Shown here piece after piece: positions 33,879 to 42,425 of a stretch of 55,616 nucleotides of DNA. The position numbers and the translations under genes are program-made. The stretch is from Streptomyces europaeiscabiei (GTDB lineage: Bacteria > Actinomycetota > Actinomycetes > Streptomycetales > Streptomycetaceae). Within the stretch, counting starts at the first letter, position 1. The number at the start of each line of letters is the position of its first letter. The notes beneath the pieces were generated by a model. It made no database searches. It was not told the DNA's origin and saw nothing but the letters and a program-made list of their open reading frames with translations. The stretch covers positions 1-55,616 of the forward strand of contig NZ_LRTR01000315.1 in NCBI RefSeq assembly GCF_001550375.1. Reading direction: 5' to 3'.

Positions 33879-34771
33879 GCAACAACAGCATCCTGGAGGG
33901 GCGGGTCGCGGTCGTCACCGGAGCCGCGCGGGGCGTCGGGGAACTCCTCGCGCGCAAGCTCTCGGCGCGTGGGGTGAGGGTCGCGCTCGTCGGCCTCGAA
34001 CCGGACGAGCTGAAGCGGGGGTCGGAACGGCTGTACGGCGACAGCGCGTACTGGCACGCCGACGTCACCGACCACGAGGCCATGGCGCGGGTCGCCGAGG
34101 AGGTCAAGGAGCGGTTCGGGCGGGTCGACATCGTCGTCGCCAACGCGGGCGTCGCGAACAGCGGGCCCTTCGTCGACTCCGACCCGGACTCGTGGCGGCG
34201 CGTCATCGAGGTCAACCTCGTCGGATCGGCAGTCACCGGGCGGGCGTTCCTGCCGGCGCTGATCGAGAGCCGGGGCTATCTGCTGCAGATCGCCTCCCTC
34301 GCCGCGATCACCCCGGCGCCGATGATGACGGCGTACTGCGCGTCCAAGTCGGGCGTCGAGGCGTACGCGCACTGTCTGCGTGCCGAGGTCGCGCATCAGG
34401 GGGTGGGTGTCGGGGTCGGGTATCTGTCCTGGACCGACACGGACATGGTGCGCGGCGCCGACAAGGACGAGGCGTTGCGGGAGTTGCGGGAGCGGCTGCC
34501 GTGGCCGGCCGGCAAGACATATCCGCTGGGGCCGGCCGTGGACCGGCTCGTCGCCGGGATCGAGCGGCGGGCCGGCCATGTGTACGGGCAGTGGTGGCTG
34601 CGGGGCATGCAGGGCGTACGCGGGTATCTCCCCGGGCTCATAGGGACGTTCGCGCCGCGGGAGGTGCGGCGGATGGAGCCGCGGCTGCGCGAGGTGTCCA
34701 AGGGGCTGGTGGGGGCCGGTGGGGCCGCGGACGAGCGAACGCGGGGGGTGGGGGCACAGGGCCCTCAATAA
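33875..34771 (+). CDS. Short-chain dehydrogenase/reductase
   Basis: 298 residues from the ATG at 33875, overlapping the hydrolase stop (ATGA). Rossmann motifs TGAARGVGE and NAGVANS, catalytic Ser in IASLAA, and YCASK are present. The C-terminus is extended past the SDR core (about 235-298), as in mycobacterial SadH-type enzymes. Likely oxidises a secondary alcohol to the ketone used by the monooxygenase, or the alcohol released by the hydrolase. Third gene of the operon. Confidence 0.9.
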   Translation: MSNNSILEGRVAVVTGAARGVGELLARKLSARGVRVALVGLEPDELKRGSERLYGDSAYWHADVTDHEAMARVAEEVKERFGRVDIVVANAGVANSGPFVDSDPDSWRRVIEVNLVGSAVTGRAFLPALIESRGYLLQIASLAAITPAPMMTAYCASKSGVEAYAHCLRAEVAHQGVGVGVGYLSWTDTDMVRGADKDEALRELRERLPWPAGKTYPLGPAVDRLVAGIERRAGHVYGQWWLRGMQGVRGYLPGLIGTFAPREVRRMEPRLREVSKGLVGAGGAADERTRGVGAQGPQ

Positions 34772-34872
34772 CCGAGCGTTACCGAGCGTAACTGGTCGAA
34801 ATGCGTTGAATGTCCGCCCGTGTTTGTCTGGTCGAGGCCCGATCCCCTCACCCACTACGGGAGTGAAACCAC

Positions 34873-35154
34873 ATGGGCATGAAGGACCAGTTCCAGGACA
34901 AGGCCGAGCGGCTGAAGCAGCAGGCCAAGCAGAAGGCCGGGCAGTCGCCCCAGGCGCGTGAGCGCGCTCAGCGGCCTGGTGAGCACGGGCAGCCGGAGCG
35001 TGAGCGTCAGCCGCAGCGTGAGCACGGGCAGCCGCAGCGGGAGCGCCAGCCGCAGCGTGAGCACGGGCAGCCGGAGCGTGGCGCGCAGCGGCGGGACGAG
35101 GAGTCCGAGCGGCTGATGCGGGACGAGGAAGACCGGTTCCGGCAGGACGTGTAG
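34873..35154 (+). CDS. Small hydrophilic Gln/Arg/Glu repeat protein
   Basis: 93 residues. The N-terminus MGMKDQFQDKAERLKQQAKQ is a charged helix that recalls CsbD-like stress proteins. Residues 37-69 are a 13-residue repeat, EHGQPERERQPQR then EHGQPQRERQPQR and a partial third. The C-terminus is acidic. The ATG follows GGGAG by 9 nt. A strong terminator comes 34 bp after the stop, so it is a genuine single gene. Function unknown; disordered except for the ends. Confidence 0.75.
   Translation: MGMKDQFQDKAERLKQQAKQKAGQSPQARERAQRPGEHGQPERERQPQREHGQPQRERQPQREHGQPERGAQRRDEESERLMRDEEDRFRQDV
34981..35079. repeat. 39-bp in-frame tandem repeat
   Basis: Two near-identical 39-bp units (34981-35019, 35020-35058) and a 21-bp partial third, coding for the 13-residue repeat of the small hydrophilic protein. 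Confidence 0.9.
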
Positions 35155-35187
35155 TCGCCGGACTCGGCTTCGGCCACGCGGAACGTG

Positions 35188-35226
35188 GGGCACCCTCCTT
35201 TTCGGAGGGTGCCCTGCGTTTTTGTT
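35188..35226 (+). terminator. Classic rho-independent terminator
   Basis: GGGCACCCTCC, 5-nt loop, GGAGGGTGCCC, followed by TGCGTTTTTGTT. The T-run is unusual for this genome and makes the call firm. Confidence 0.95.
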
Positions 35227-35295
35227 CGGGGTGCGTTGGAGGTGTGTGTGGGTGCGTTGTCGGGTGCGCGGTGCGCAGTGTGGGTGGGCGGAGGC

Positions 35296-35368
35296 TGGTC
35301 GCGCGGTTCCCCGTGCCCCAATGACTACGCGCCCCTATGACTACGCGCCCCTATGACTACGCGCCCCT
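35296..35368. repeat. Dispersed-repeat arm plus three 16-bp tandem copies
   Basis: TCGCGCGGTTCCCCGTGCCCC (35298-35318; close to the arm at 53576-53590) is followed by three exact copies of ATGACTACGCGCCCCT at 35321, 35337 and 35353. The complement of the unit, AGGGGCGCGTAGTCAT, resembles the second arm of the same repeat family. Confidence 0.85.
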
Positions 35369-35387
35369 ATGACCATGACGCTGCGCG

Positions 35388-38300
35388 TCAGGGGGTGGCC
35401 CTGGGCGGCAGCTTGGGGCGGGCTCTGTTCGGGGTGTTCGTGTAGTCCGGGGGGTCTGCCGGGGGGTGGGTCTTGAGGAGGTCCAGGGCCAGGGTCACCG
35501 CCGCGTCGAGTTGGGTGTTGCGGCCCTCGGCCCAGTCGAGGGGCGTGCGGAGGGTTTCCAGGTCCGGGGTGACGCCCCGGTTCTCGATGGTCCAGCCGTA
35601 CGCGTCGAACCAGGCGGCGTTCATGGGGACGGTGATGACGGTGCCGTCGCCGAGTTGGTGGCGGCCGGTCATGCCGACGACGCCGCCCCAGGTGCGGAGA
35701 CCGACGACGGGGCCGAGACCGAGGAGTTTGAAGGCGGCGGTGATCATGTCGCCGTCGGACGAGGTCGCCTCGTCCGCCAGGGCCACCACCGGGCCGCGCG
35801 GGGCGCTGGACGCGTACGACACCGGCTGGGCGTTGCGGGTCAGGTCCCAGCCCAGGATCGTGCGGGTCAGTTTCTCCACGACCAGTTCGCTGATGTGGCC
35901 GCCCGCGTTGCCGCGTACGTCGACGATCAGGGCGGGCCGGGAGACCTCCATGCGCAGGTCGCGGTTGAACTGGGCCCAGCCGGAGCCGCCCATGTCCGGG
36001 ATGTGGAGGTAGCCGCAGTGGCCGCCGCTCAACTCGCGCACGACCTCGCGGCGTTTGGCGACCCAGTCCTGGTAGCGCAGGGGGCGCTCGTCGAGGAGGG
36101 GGACCACGGCCACGCGGCGGGAGCGGCCCTCGCCCTCGGCGTCGAAGGGGCCCGAAGGGCCTTTCTCGGAAGGGTGATGGTGGGCGACGGGTTGGGCGAA
36201 GGTCAGCTCGACGGTCGTACCGCCCGCGCCCGCCAGCAGGGGGTACGGGCCCGTCGTCGGGTCGACGGGGCGACCGTCGACGTGGGTCAGCGCGGCGCCT
36301 TCCCTGATGCCCGTGCCGGCCAGCGGGGAGCGGGCCTTGGAGTCGGACGAGTCGCCGGGGAGGATGCGCCGGATCGTCCAGGCGTCGTCCCGGCGGACGA
36401 AGTTGGCGCCCAGGAGGCCCTGGCGGCGCTGGTAGTGGGGCGGCCCTTCGTTGCGGCGCGCGGGGGAGACGTAGGCGTGGGACGTGCCCAGCTCGCCCAG
36501 AACCTCCCGCAGCAGATCCGCGAACTCGTCGGGGGACGCGACCCGTTCGACCAGGGGGCGGTACTGGTCGAGGATCCCGTCCCAGTCGATGCCGCTCATC
36601 CTCGGGTCCCAGAAGTACGCGCGGATGAGGCGGCCGGCCTCCGCGTACGACTGGCGCCACTCCGCCGCCGGATCGACCTCGTGCAGGACGCGCCGCAGGT
36701 CGATCCAGACGGTCGAGTCGCCGTCGCCGGACTCGGTGGAGGGGACGGCCCGGAGGTCGCCCTCGTCCACCACGACCAGCCGTGAGCCGTCGCCGCTGAC
36801 CGCGAACCAGTCCAGGTGCTCGACCAGTTCGGACTTCTTCGCCTTGTTGATGTTGAAGTGTTCGAGGGTCGGGCGGCCCGTCAGATCGTCCGGGTTGGCG
36901 AAGGTCTCGCCGAGGGCGCCCGAGATGGGCCAGCGCAGCCAGACGAGGCCGCCGCCGGCGACCGGGTGGAGCGCCGAGTACTTGGAGGCGGTGACGGGGA
37001 AGGGCGTGACGCGGTTCTCCAGGCCCTCGGTCTCGACGGTCACCGTCCCGTCGGTGTTCTCGTCCTCCGCCGGGTCCATGCCTCCGGCCACCGGGCGGCC
37101 GTCGGGGTTCAGGGCGAAGGGGGAGGGCGTGGCGGAGGAGAGCGGGACCAGGTAGGGGCGGCAGCCGAGCGGGAAGGACAGGTCGCCGGTGTGGACGTCG
37201 TACACCGGGTCGAAGCCGCGCCAGGACAGGAAGGCGAGGTAGCGGCCGTCGCGCGTGAACACCGGGTTCTCGTCCTCGAAGCGGCCGTTGGTGACGTCGA
37301 CGACGATCCGGTCCTTCATACGGGCCATCTTGATCTGGCGGAGGGTGCGGCCGATGCCCGGGTGGGACCAGGTCAGCCAGGCGCCGTCAGGGGAGAAGGC
37401 GAGGTCACGGACGGGGCCGTTGAGGGAGGTGATGAGCTCGGTGACCTCCCCGGTCGATTCCCCGGTCGATTCGCCGGTCGATTCCTCGGCCGATTCGCCG
37501 GTCCCCGCGGCGGCGGTCGCTTTGTCGGACACCGTGAGGAGGAGGACGCGGCCGTCGTCGGCGGCGATGGCCAGGCGTTCGCCGCGTGGGTCCGACACCA
37601 GTTCCAGGACGCGGCCCAGGCCGCCGGAGGCGAGGCGGCGGGGTTCGCGGTCGCCGGTGGCCCGGGGGAGGTGGGCGATCTCGATCGCGTCCTCGCCGTC
37701 CACGTCCGTCACGTACGCCACCTGGCCGCCGGAGCCGAGCATCTCGGGCAGCCGGACGCGTACGCCGGGGGTGTCGGCGATGGTCCGGGCGGGGCCGTCG
37801 CGGTGCGTGAGCCAGTAGAGGCTGCCGCGTACGACGACCGCGCTCGCCCGGCCCGTCTCGTCGACGGAGATGCCGTCGACGTGCTGGGCGGCCGGCACCT
37901 GGTACGGCCGCCGCCCGGTGAGCGAGCCGCCGAGCCGTACGTCGAGGCGGCGCGGGACGGCGTCGGCGGCGAGGTCGTCGACGATCCACAGGTCGCCCGC
38001 GCACTGATACACCACCCGGGTGCCGTCACTCGCCGCGTGCCGGGCGTAGAAGGCGTCGTGGTCGGTGTGGCGGCGCAGGTCGGAGCCGTCGTACGCGCAG
38101 GAGTAGAGGTTGCCGACGCCCTCGTGGTCGGAGAGGAAGGCGATGCGGCCGCCAACGAACATGGGGGAGTGCAGGTGCCCGTCGAGGTCGGCCAGCAGCC
38201 GCTCGCCGTGCAGCCAGAGGCGGCCCGTGGCACCGCCCCGGTAGCGCTTCCAGGAGGCCGGTTCGTGCGGGGGCGTGCCGGTGAGGAGCAGGGTGCGGCG

Positions 38301-38912
38301 CTCGCCGTCGATCTCGGCGGACTGGATGTCGGAGACCGGGCCCCAGGGGAGCTTGCGGCCGGGGTCGCCGTCCGTGCGGACCTTGTAGGCCCAGGTGAAG
38401 TAGGAGAACGGCTCGCCGTGGGAGGCGACGGCCAGGATGTCCGAGCGGCCCTTCTTGTTGGGGGGCGTCCAGCCGCGGACCTCGGTGTCGGGGCTGCCCC
38501 AGTGGGTGAGCCGGCGGGCGGGGGCACCGCCGTCCACCGGGGTCAGATGGATCTCCGGGAGGATGCTGCGCCAGCTCGTGAACGCGATGTGCCGGCCGTC
38601 GGGCGAGAAACGCGGTCCCGCGACCTTCGTACGGTCGACGGTGAGCCGCCAGGCGCGGTCCGAGCCGTCGAGGGGGGCCAGCCACAGGTCGTCCTCGGCC
38701 ACGAAGCAGAGGCGGTCGCCGCTGAGGTGGGGGAAGCGCAGGTAGCCGGTGTCCCGGCCTGCCCCTTGCTCCCGGTCCGTCCTCCGCTCCCGGCCTGCCC
38801 CTTGCTCCCGGTCCGTCCTCCGCTCCCGGTCCGTCCTCCGTTGTCGGTCCGTCCTCCGCTGTCGGTCCGACCCTTGCTTCGGGCCTGTCCCTTGCTCATA
38901 GGTGTCGCTCAC
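35388..38912 (-). CDS. Tricorn-type protease (S41 family)
   Basis: About 1174 residues from a GTG at 38912 (VSDTYEQGTG); start uncertain because GGGGAG lies too close. Parts in order: an Arg/Gln/Asp repeat tail (about 10-52), two beta-propellers (about 53-690), core C1, a PDZ domain (about 810-900) and the C2 protease core. Catalytic residues of archaeal tricorn are matched by Ser-His in GTSHAY, the nucleophile Ser-Asp in ATSSDGDMIT, and Glu in TIENRGV. Tricorn degrades peptides released by the proteasome, which streptomycetes have. Divergent from a TetR gene with matching palindromes between. Confidence 0.92.
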   Translation of the reverse strand: MSDTYEQGTGPKQGSDRQRRTDRQRRTDRERRTDREQGAGRERRTDREQGAGRDTGYLRFPHLSGDRLCFVAEDDLWLAPLDGSDRAWRLTVDRTKVAGPRFSPDGRHIAFTSWRSILPEIHLTPVDGGAPARRLTHWGSPDTEVRGWTPPNKKGRSDILAVASHGEPFSYFTWAYKVRTDGDPGRKLPWGPVSDIQSAEIDGERRTLLLTGTPPHEPASWKRYRGGATGRLWLHGERLLADLDGHLHSPMFVGGRIAFLSDHEGVGNLYSCAYDGSDLRRHTDHDAFYARHAASDGTRVVYQCAGDLWIVDDLAADAVPRRLDVRLGGSLTGRRPYQVPAAQHVDGISVDETGRASAVVVRGSLYWLTHRDGPARTIADTPGVRVRLPEMLGSGGQVAYVTDVDGEDAIEIAHLPRATGDREPRRLASGGLGRVLELVSDPRGERLAIAADDGRVLLLTVSDKATAAAGTGESAEESTGESTGESTGEVTELITSLNGPVRDLAFSPDGAWLTWSHPGIGRTLRQIKMARMKDRIVVDVTNGRFEDENPVFTRDGRYLAFLSWRGFDPVYDVHTGDLSFPLGCRPYLVPLSSATPSPFALNPDGRPVAGGMDPAEDENTDGTVTVETEGLENRVTPFPVTASKYSALHPVAGGGLVWLRWPISGALGETFANPDDLTGRPTLEHFNINKAKKSELVEHLDWFAVSGDGSRLVVVDEGDLRAVPSTESGDGDSTVWIDLRRVLHEVDPAAEWRQSYAEAGRLIRAYFWDPRMSGIDWDGILDQYRPLVERVASPDEFADLLREVLGELGTSHAYVSPARRNEGPPHYQRRQGLLGANFVRRDDAWTIRRILPGDSSDSKARSPLAGTGIREGAALTHVDGRPVDPTTGPYPLLAGAGGTTVELTFAQPVAHHHPSEKGPSGPFDAEGEGRSRRVAVVPLLDERPLRYQDWVAKRREVVRELSGGHCGYLHIPDMGGSGWAQFNRDLRMEVSRPALIVDVRGNAGGHISELVVEKLTRTILGWDLTRNAQPVSYASSAPRGPVVALADEATSSDGDMITAAFKLLGLGPVVGLRTWGGVVGMTGRHQLGDGTVITVPMNAAWFDAYGWTIENRGVTPDLETLRTPLDWAEGRNTQLDAAVTLALDLLKTHPPADPPDYTNTPNRARPKLPPRATP
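38756..38880. repeat. In-frame tandem repeats in the tricorn N-terminus
   Basis: Copies of an 18-bp unit coding RRTDR(E/Q) alternate with a unit coding EQGAGR. They give a highly charged repeat tail absent from the tricorn fold. Confidence 0.85.
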
Positions 38913-38990
38913 CTCCCCATGCTTTTCCCCTCGCGGGGCCCCGGCAACTCGTGAAACGGGCCGACCGGCGACGGCGTGACCCACAACACG

Positions 38991-39007
38991 AACGAAACCG
39001 TTTCGTT
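38991..39007. promoter_or_regulatory. TetR-type operator 1
   Basis: AACGAAACCGTTTCGTT: perfect 8-bp arms about a central base. It is 79 bp before the tricorn start and 134 bp before the TetR start. Same sequence as operator 2. Confidence 0.85.
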
Positions 39008-39039
39008 TTCTTCGACTCTCGGGGTATCTTCATAAGTGT

Positions 39040-39054
39040 ACGAAACCGTTTCGT
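39040..39054. promoter_or_regulatory. TetR-type operator 2
   Basis: ACGAAACCGTTTCGT, 7-bp arms identical to operator 1, centre 48 bp away. It is 87 bp before the TetR ATG. Two copies of a 15-bp identical palindrome cannot be chance. Confidence 0.85.
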
Positions 39055-39140
39055 TCGAGGAGCGGGGTGTTCGGCCCGTGCCAAGCCGCACGGCCGGTAG
39101 CCTTGTCGTCTCGAACGTGCAACCGGGGTAGGGGAGTGGG

Positions 39141-39740
39141 ATGACTGAGACCGCGACGGTGCGCCGCAGTCGGATCACGCCCGAGCGCGAGGCCGAGCTC
39201 TACGCGGCCGTCCTCGACCTGCTCCGGGAGGTCGGCTACGACGCCCTCACCATGGACGCCGTGGCCACCCGGACCCGGTCCAGCAAGGCCACCCTCTACC
39301 GCCAGTGGGGCGGCAAGGCCGAGCTGGTGGCGAAGGCGATCCGGCAGGACAAGTCGATCGGCGAGGCCGGTGTCGACACCGGGTCCCTGCGCGGCGACCT
39401 CCATGCCCAGGCGCGGCGCGAGGACGACTGTGCCATGGAACAGAGTTCCGCGCTGATGCGTGGTCTGGCCATGGCGGTGCACACCAACCCCGAACTGCTC
39501 GGGGCGTTCCGCGAGTTCCTCATCGAACCGGAGATGGAGGAGTTCCGGCGGGTGCTGCAGCGCGCCGTGGACCGTGGTGAGGTCCGGCCGGACAACCCCG
39601 CGCTCGAATTCGTGATGCACATGATGTTCGGTGCCTTCCTCACCCGGACGCTGCTCGAAGAGCTGCCGCCGACCCAGGTCTTCCTCGTCTCGTACATCGA
39701 CGCCGTGGTCCTCCCTGCCCTCGGCGTACCGATCGACTGA
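39141..39740 (+). CDS. TetR-family regulator
   Basis: 199 residues. TetR HTH at about 12-58 (YAAVLDLLREVGYDALTMDAVATRTRSSKATLYRQWGGKAEL) with the family tyrosine-x-x-W; the ligand domain follows. The ATG is preceded by GGGGAGTGGG. Twin palindromes upstream are its expected operators (autoregulation). It precedes an MMPL exporter by 174 bp, so it probably controls export of a lipid or drug, and perhaps the divergent tricorn gene as well. Confidence 0.92.
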   Translation: MTETATVRRSRITPEREAELYAAVLDLLREVGYDALTMDAVATRTRSSKATLYRQWGGKAELVAKAIRQDKSIGEAGVDTGSLRGDLHAQARREDDCAMEQSSALMRGLAMAVHTNPELLGAFREFLIEPEMEEFRRVLQRAVDRGEVRPDNPALEFVMHMMFGAFLTRTLLEELPPTQVFLVSYIDAVVLPALGVPID

Positions 39741-39914
39741 CACTTCCGCGCCGACAGCCGCCTGATACGCGGCTGGCTCCACCTGACGCCACCCGCTCAT
39801 GTCGTCGGGCCGATCACCCCTGGCTTTGCCCCGCCCTGCCTCTCCCTCCCCGCGGCACGGGCTGATCCGTCCTGCCCTCCGCACGTCCACGACCTGAACG
39901 GGAGTACCACCCCC

Positions 39915-42242
39915 GTGGCCATATTCCTCTACAAAATGGGTCGACTCGCCTTCCGGCGACGACACTTCGTAGCCCTCGTCTGGGTGGCACTGCTGACGCT
40001 CGCGGGCGTCGGCGCCGCCTCCGCGCCCGCCGCGGGCTCGTCCTCCTTCTCCATCCCCGGCACCGAGGCCCAGAAGGCCTTCGACCTGCTGGAGCAGCGC
40101 TATCCCGGTATGAGCGCCGACGGCGCCACCGCCCGGGTCGTCTTCAAGGCGCCCGAGGGCGAGAAGATGGCCGACGCCGCCAACAAGGCGGCCGTCGAGA
40201 AGACCGTCAAGGAACTGGGCGACGGCTCCGAAGTCGCCTCCGTCAGCGACCCGTTCACCACCAGGGCGGTCAGCAGGGACGGCACGATCGCCTATGCCTC
40301 GGTGACCTACAAGGTCCCGGCCATGGAGCTGAAGGACTCCTCCAAGGAGGCTCTGGAGACCACCGCGCTCAAGGCGCAGGACGCCGGGCTGACGGTCGAG
40401 ATGGGCGGTGACGCCCTGCAGGCCGAGCCCGAGACGGCGGCCACCGGCGAGATCATCGGCCTCGCCCTCGCGGCGGTCGTCCTCGTCGTCACCCTGGGCT
40501 CGCTCGTCGCGGCCGGGCTGCCGCTGCTGACGGCGATCATCGGCGTCGGTATCGGCGTCTCCACCATCACCGCCCTCGCCAAGGCGCTCGACCTCGGCAA
40601 CACCACCTCCACCCTCGCCCTGATGATCGGTCTCGCGGTCGGTATCGACTACGCGCTGTTCATCGTCTCCCGCTACCGGTCCGAACTGGCCGAGGGCCGG
40701 GAACGCGAGGAAGCGGTCGGCCGGGCTGTCGGCACCGCGGGCTCGGCGGTGGTCTTCGCGGGGCTCACGGTCGTGATCGCGCTGGCCGGCCTCGCGGTCG
40801 TCAACGTCCCGATGCTGACCAAGATGGGTCTCGGGGCGGCGGGCACGGTCGTCATCGCGGTCCTCATCGCGCTCACCATGGTCCCGGCGCTGCTCGGCTA
40901 CGCGGGCCGCAAGGTCCGGCCGGCCGGTGAGAAGGGCAAACGGCTCGGACGCGGCAAGGCGAAGGACTCCACCGAGGCCTCGACCAAGGACTCCGCCGTG
41001 GCCTTGGCCAAGGACTCCGCCGTGGCCTTGGCCAAGGACTCCGCCGCGAAATCCGCCAAGGACTCCACCGTGGTCAAGCCCGGCATGGGCACCCGCTGGG
41101 CGAGCTTCGTCGTCCGTCGTCCGGTCGCCGTGCTGCTGTTCGGCGTGGTCGGCCTGGGCGCGGTCGCGCTCCCGGCCACCCAGCTCGAACTGGGCCTGCC
41201 CGATGACGGTTCGCAGGCGACGTCCACCACACAGCGCCGGGCGTACGACCTGCTGTCCGAAGGCTTCGGGCCCGGCTTCAACGGCCCCCTGATGGTCGTC
41301 GTCGACGCCAAGGACAGCGCGTCCCCGCAGGAGGCCGCCACCGCGGTGACCGACGGGATCAAGGGTCTCAAGGACGTCGTGACGGTGACCCCCGCGACGT
41401 TCAACAAGGCCGGCGACACCGCGATGATCACGGTGATCCCGAAGTCCAAGCCGTCCTCGACGCAGACCGAGGACCTGGTGCACACCATCCGTGACGCGGG
41501 CGCCGGCGTGACGGCGGACACGGACGCGAAGGTGCTGGTCACCGGCGCCACGGCGATGAACATCGACTTCTCGCAGAAGCTCACCGACGCGCTGCTCCCG
41601 TACCTGGCGCTGGTGGTGGGGCTCGCCTTCCTCCTGCTGATCGTGATCTTCCGGTCGATCCTGGTTCCGCTGAAGGCGGCGCTCGGCTTCCTGCTCAGCG
41701 TGCTGGCCGCGCTCGGTGCCGTGGTCGCGGTCTTCCAGTGGGGCTGGCTGGCGGGACTCATCGGAGTCGAGGAGACCGGCCCGATCATGTCGATGATGCC
41801 GATCTTCATGGTGGGCGTGGTCTTCGGCCTGGCGATGGACTACGAGGTGTTCCTCGTGACCCGCATACGTGAGGCTTACGTCCACGGCGAGAGCCCGAAC
41901 CAGGCCGTGGTGACCGGCTTCAGGTACAGCGGCCGGGTGGTCGCCGCCGCCGCGGCGATCATGATGGCCGTCTTCGCCGGCTTCATAGGCTCCGGCGAGT
42001 CGATGATCAAGATGATCGGCTTCGGCCTGGCCATCGCCGTCTTCTTCGACGCGTTCGTCGTCCGTATGGCCATCGTCCCGGCCGTCCTCGCCCTCCTGGG
42101 CGACAAGGCCTGGTGGCTGCCGAAGTGGCTCGACCGCGCCCTGCCGAACGTCGACGTCGAGGGTGAGGGTCTGCGGGCGCACGACGACGCCGCGAAGAAC
42201 CCGGCCGAGGACGACGAGGACAGGGAACTGGTCCGCGCCTGA
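39915..42242 (+). CDS. MMPL/RND family transporter
   Basis: 775 residues, GTG start. Twelve helices in two halves, each with an external loop after its first helix. Proton-relay residues are in GIDYALFIVSRYRSE (about residue 240) and AMDYEVFLVTRIREAY (about 640), the marks of MMPL exporters. These move lipids or drugs outward. The cytosolic loop between halves (about 350-388) holds five 8-residue repeats KDS(A/T)xxxx. Preceded by its likely TetR repressor, and followed by two strong hairpins. Confidence 0.93.
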   Translation: MAIFLYKMGRLAFRRRHFVALVWVALLTLAGVGAASAPAAGSSSFSIPGTEAQKAFDLLEQRYPGMSADGATARVVFKAPEGEKMADAANKAAVEKTVKELGDGSEVASVSDPFTTRAVSRDGTIAYASVTYKVPAMELKDSSKEALETTALKAQDAGLTVEMGGDALQAEPETAATGEIIGLALAAVVLVVTLGSLVAAGLPLLTAIIGVGIGVSTITALAKALDLGNTTSTLALMIGLAVGIDYALFIVSRYRSELAEGREREEAVGRAVGTAGSAVVFAGLTVVIALAGLAVVNVPMLTKMGLGAAGTVVIAVLIALTMVPALLGYAGRKVRPAGEKGKRLGRGKAKDSTEASTKDSAVALAKDSAVALAKDSAAKSAKDSTVVKPGMGTRWASFVVRRPVAVLLFGVVGLGAVALPATQLELGLPDDGSQATSTTQRRAYDLLSEGFGPGFNGPLMVVVDAKDSASPQEAATAVTDGIKGLKDVVTVTPATFNKAGDTAMITVIPKSKPSSTQTEDLVHTIRDAGAGVTADTDAKVLVTGATAMNIDFSQKLTDALLPYLALVVGLAFLLLIVIFRSILVPLKAALGFLLSVLAALGAVVAVFQWGWLAGLIGVEETGPIMSMMPIFMVGVVFGLAMDYEVFLVTRIREAYVHGESPNQAVVTGFRYSGRVVAAAAAIMMAVFAGFIGSGESMIKMIGFGLAIAVFFDAFVVRMAIVPAVLALLGDKAWWLPKWLDRALPNVDVEGEGLRAHDDAAKNPAEDDEDRELVRA
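40962..41078. repeat. 24-bp in-frame tandem repeat in the MMPL central loop
   Basis: Units start at 40962, 40986, 41010, 41034 and 41058 with AAGGACTCC. The second and third are identical (to ...GCCTTGGCC); the others diverge. Five 8-residue repeats result. Confidence 0.9.
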
Positions 42243-42251
42243 CGTGACGGA

Positions 42252-42277
42252 CGGCTGCCGAGGGGGATCGGCAGCCG
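42252..42277 (+). terminator. Hairpin after the MMPL gene
   Basis: Perfect 10-bp stem CGGCTGCCGA / TCGGCAGCCG with a 6-nt loop, 10 bp after the stop. Confidence 0.8.
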
Positions 42278-42286
42278 CGCAGGACC

Positions 42287-42324
42287 GCCGGTGAGGGCCC
42301 GTGGGGACGGGCGCCCTCACCGGC
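42287..42324 (+). terminator. Second hairpin after the MMPL gene
   Basis: GCCGGTGAGGG / CCCTCACCGGC, 11-bp stem, 16-nt loop, followed by TTCTGCGTTTCC. Tandem terminators insulate the epoxide hydrolase. Confidence 0.8.
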
Positions 42325-42425
42325 TTCTGCGTTTCCGGGTCTCCGGCATGTGGGACACATCCTGGCCTATACGGTTCCTAGCGTGGTCGTACGCGTTCAC
42401 CCCACCGGAACTGGAGCGACCGACC

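Noticed and set aside
39030..42320. Very long open frame (1096 codons) on the minus strand across the TetR and MMPL genes
   Set aside because: Its product is Arg/Gly/His/Gln-rich with no domain, and it is exactly antisense to two clear genes. High GC makes stop codons rare in such frames. The same holds for 1087-3621, 4737-6836, 20030-21946 and 46521-47849.
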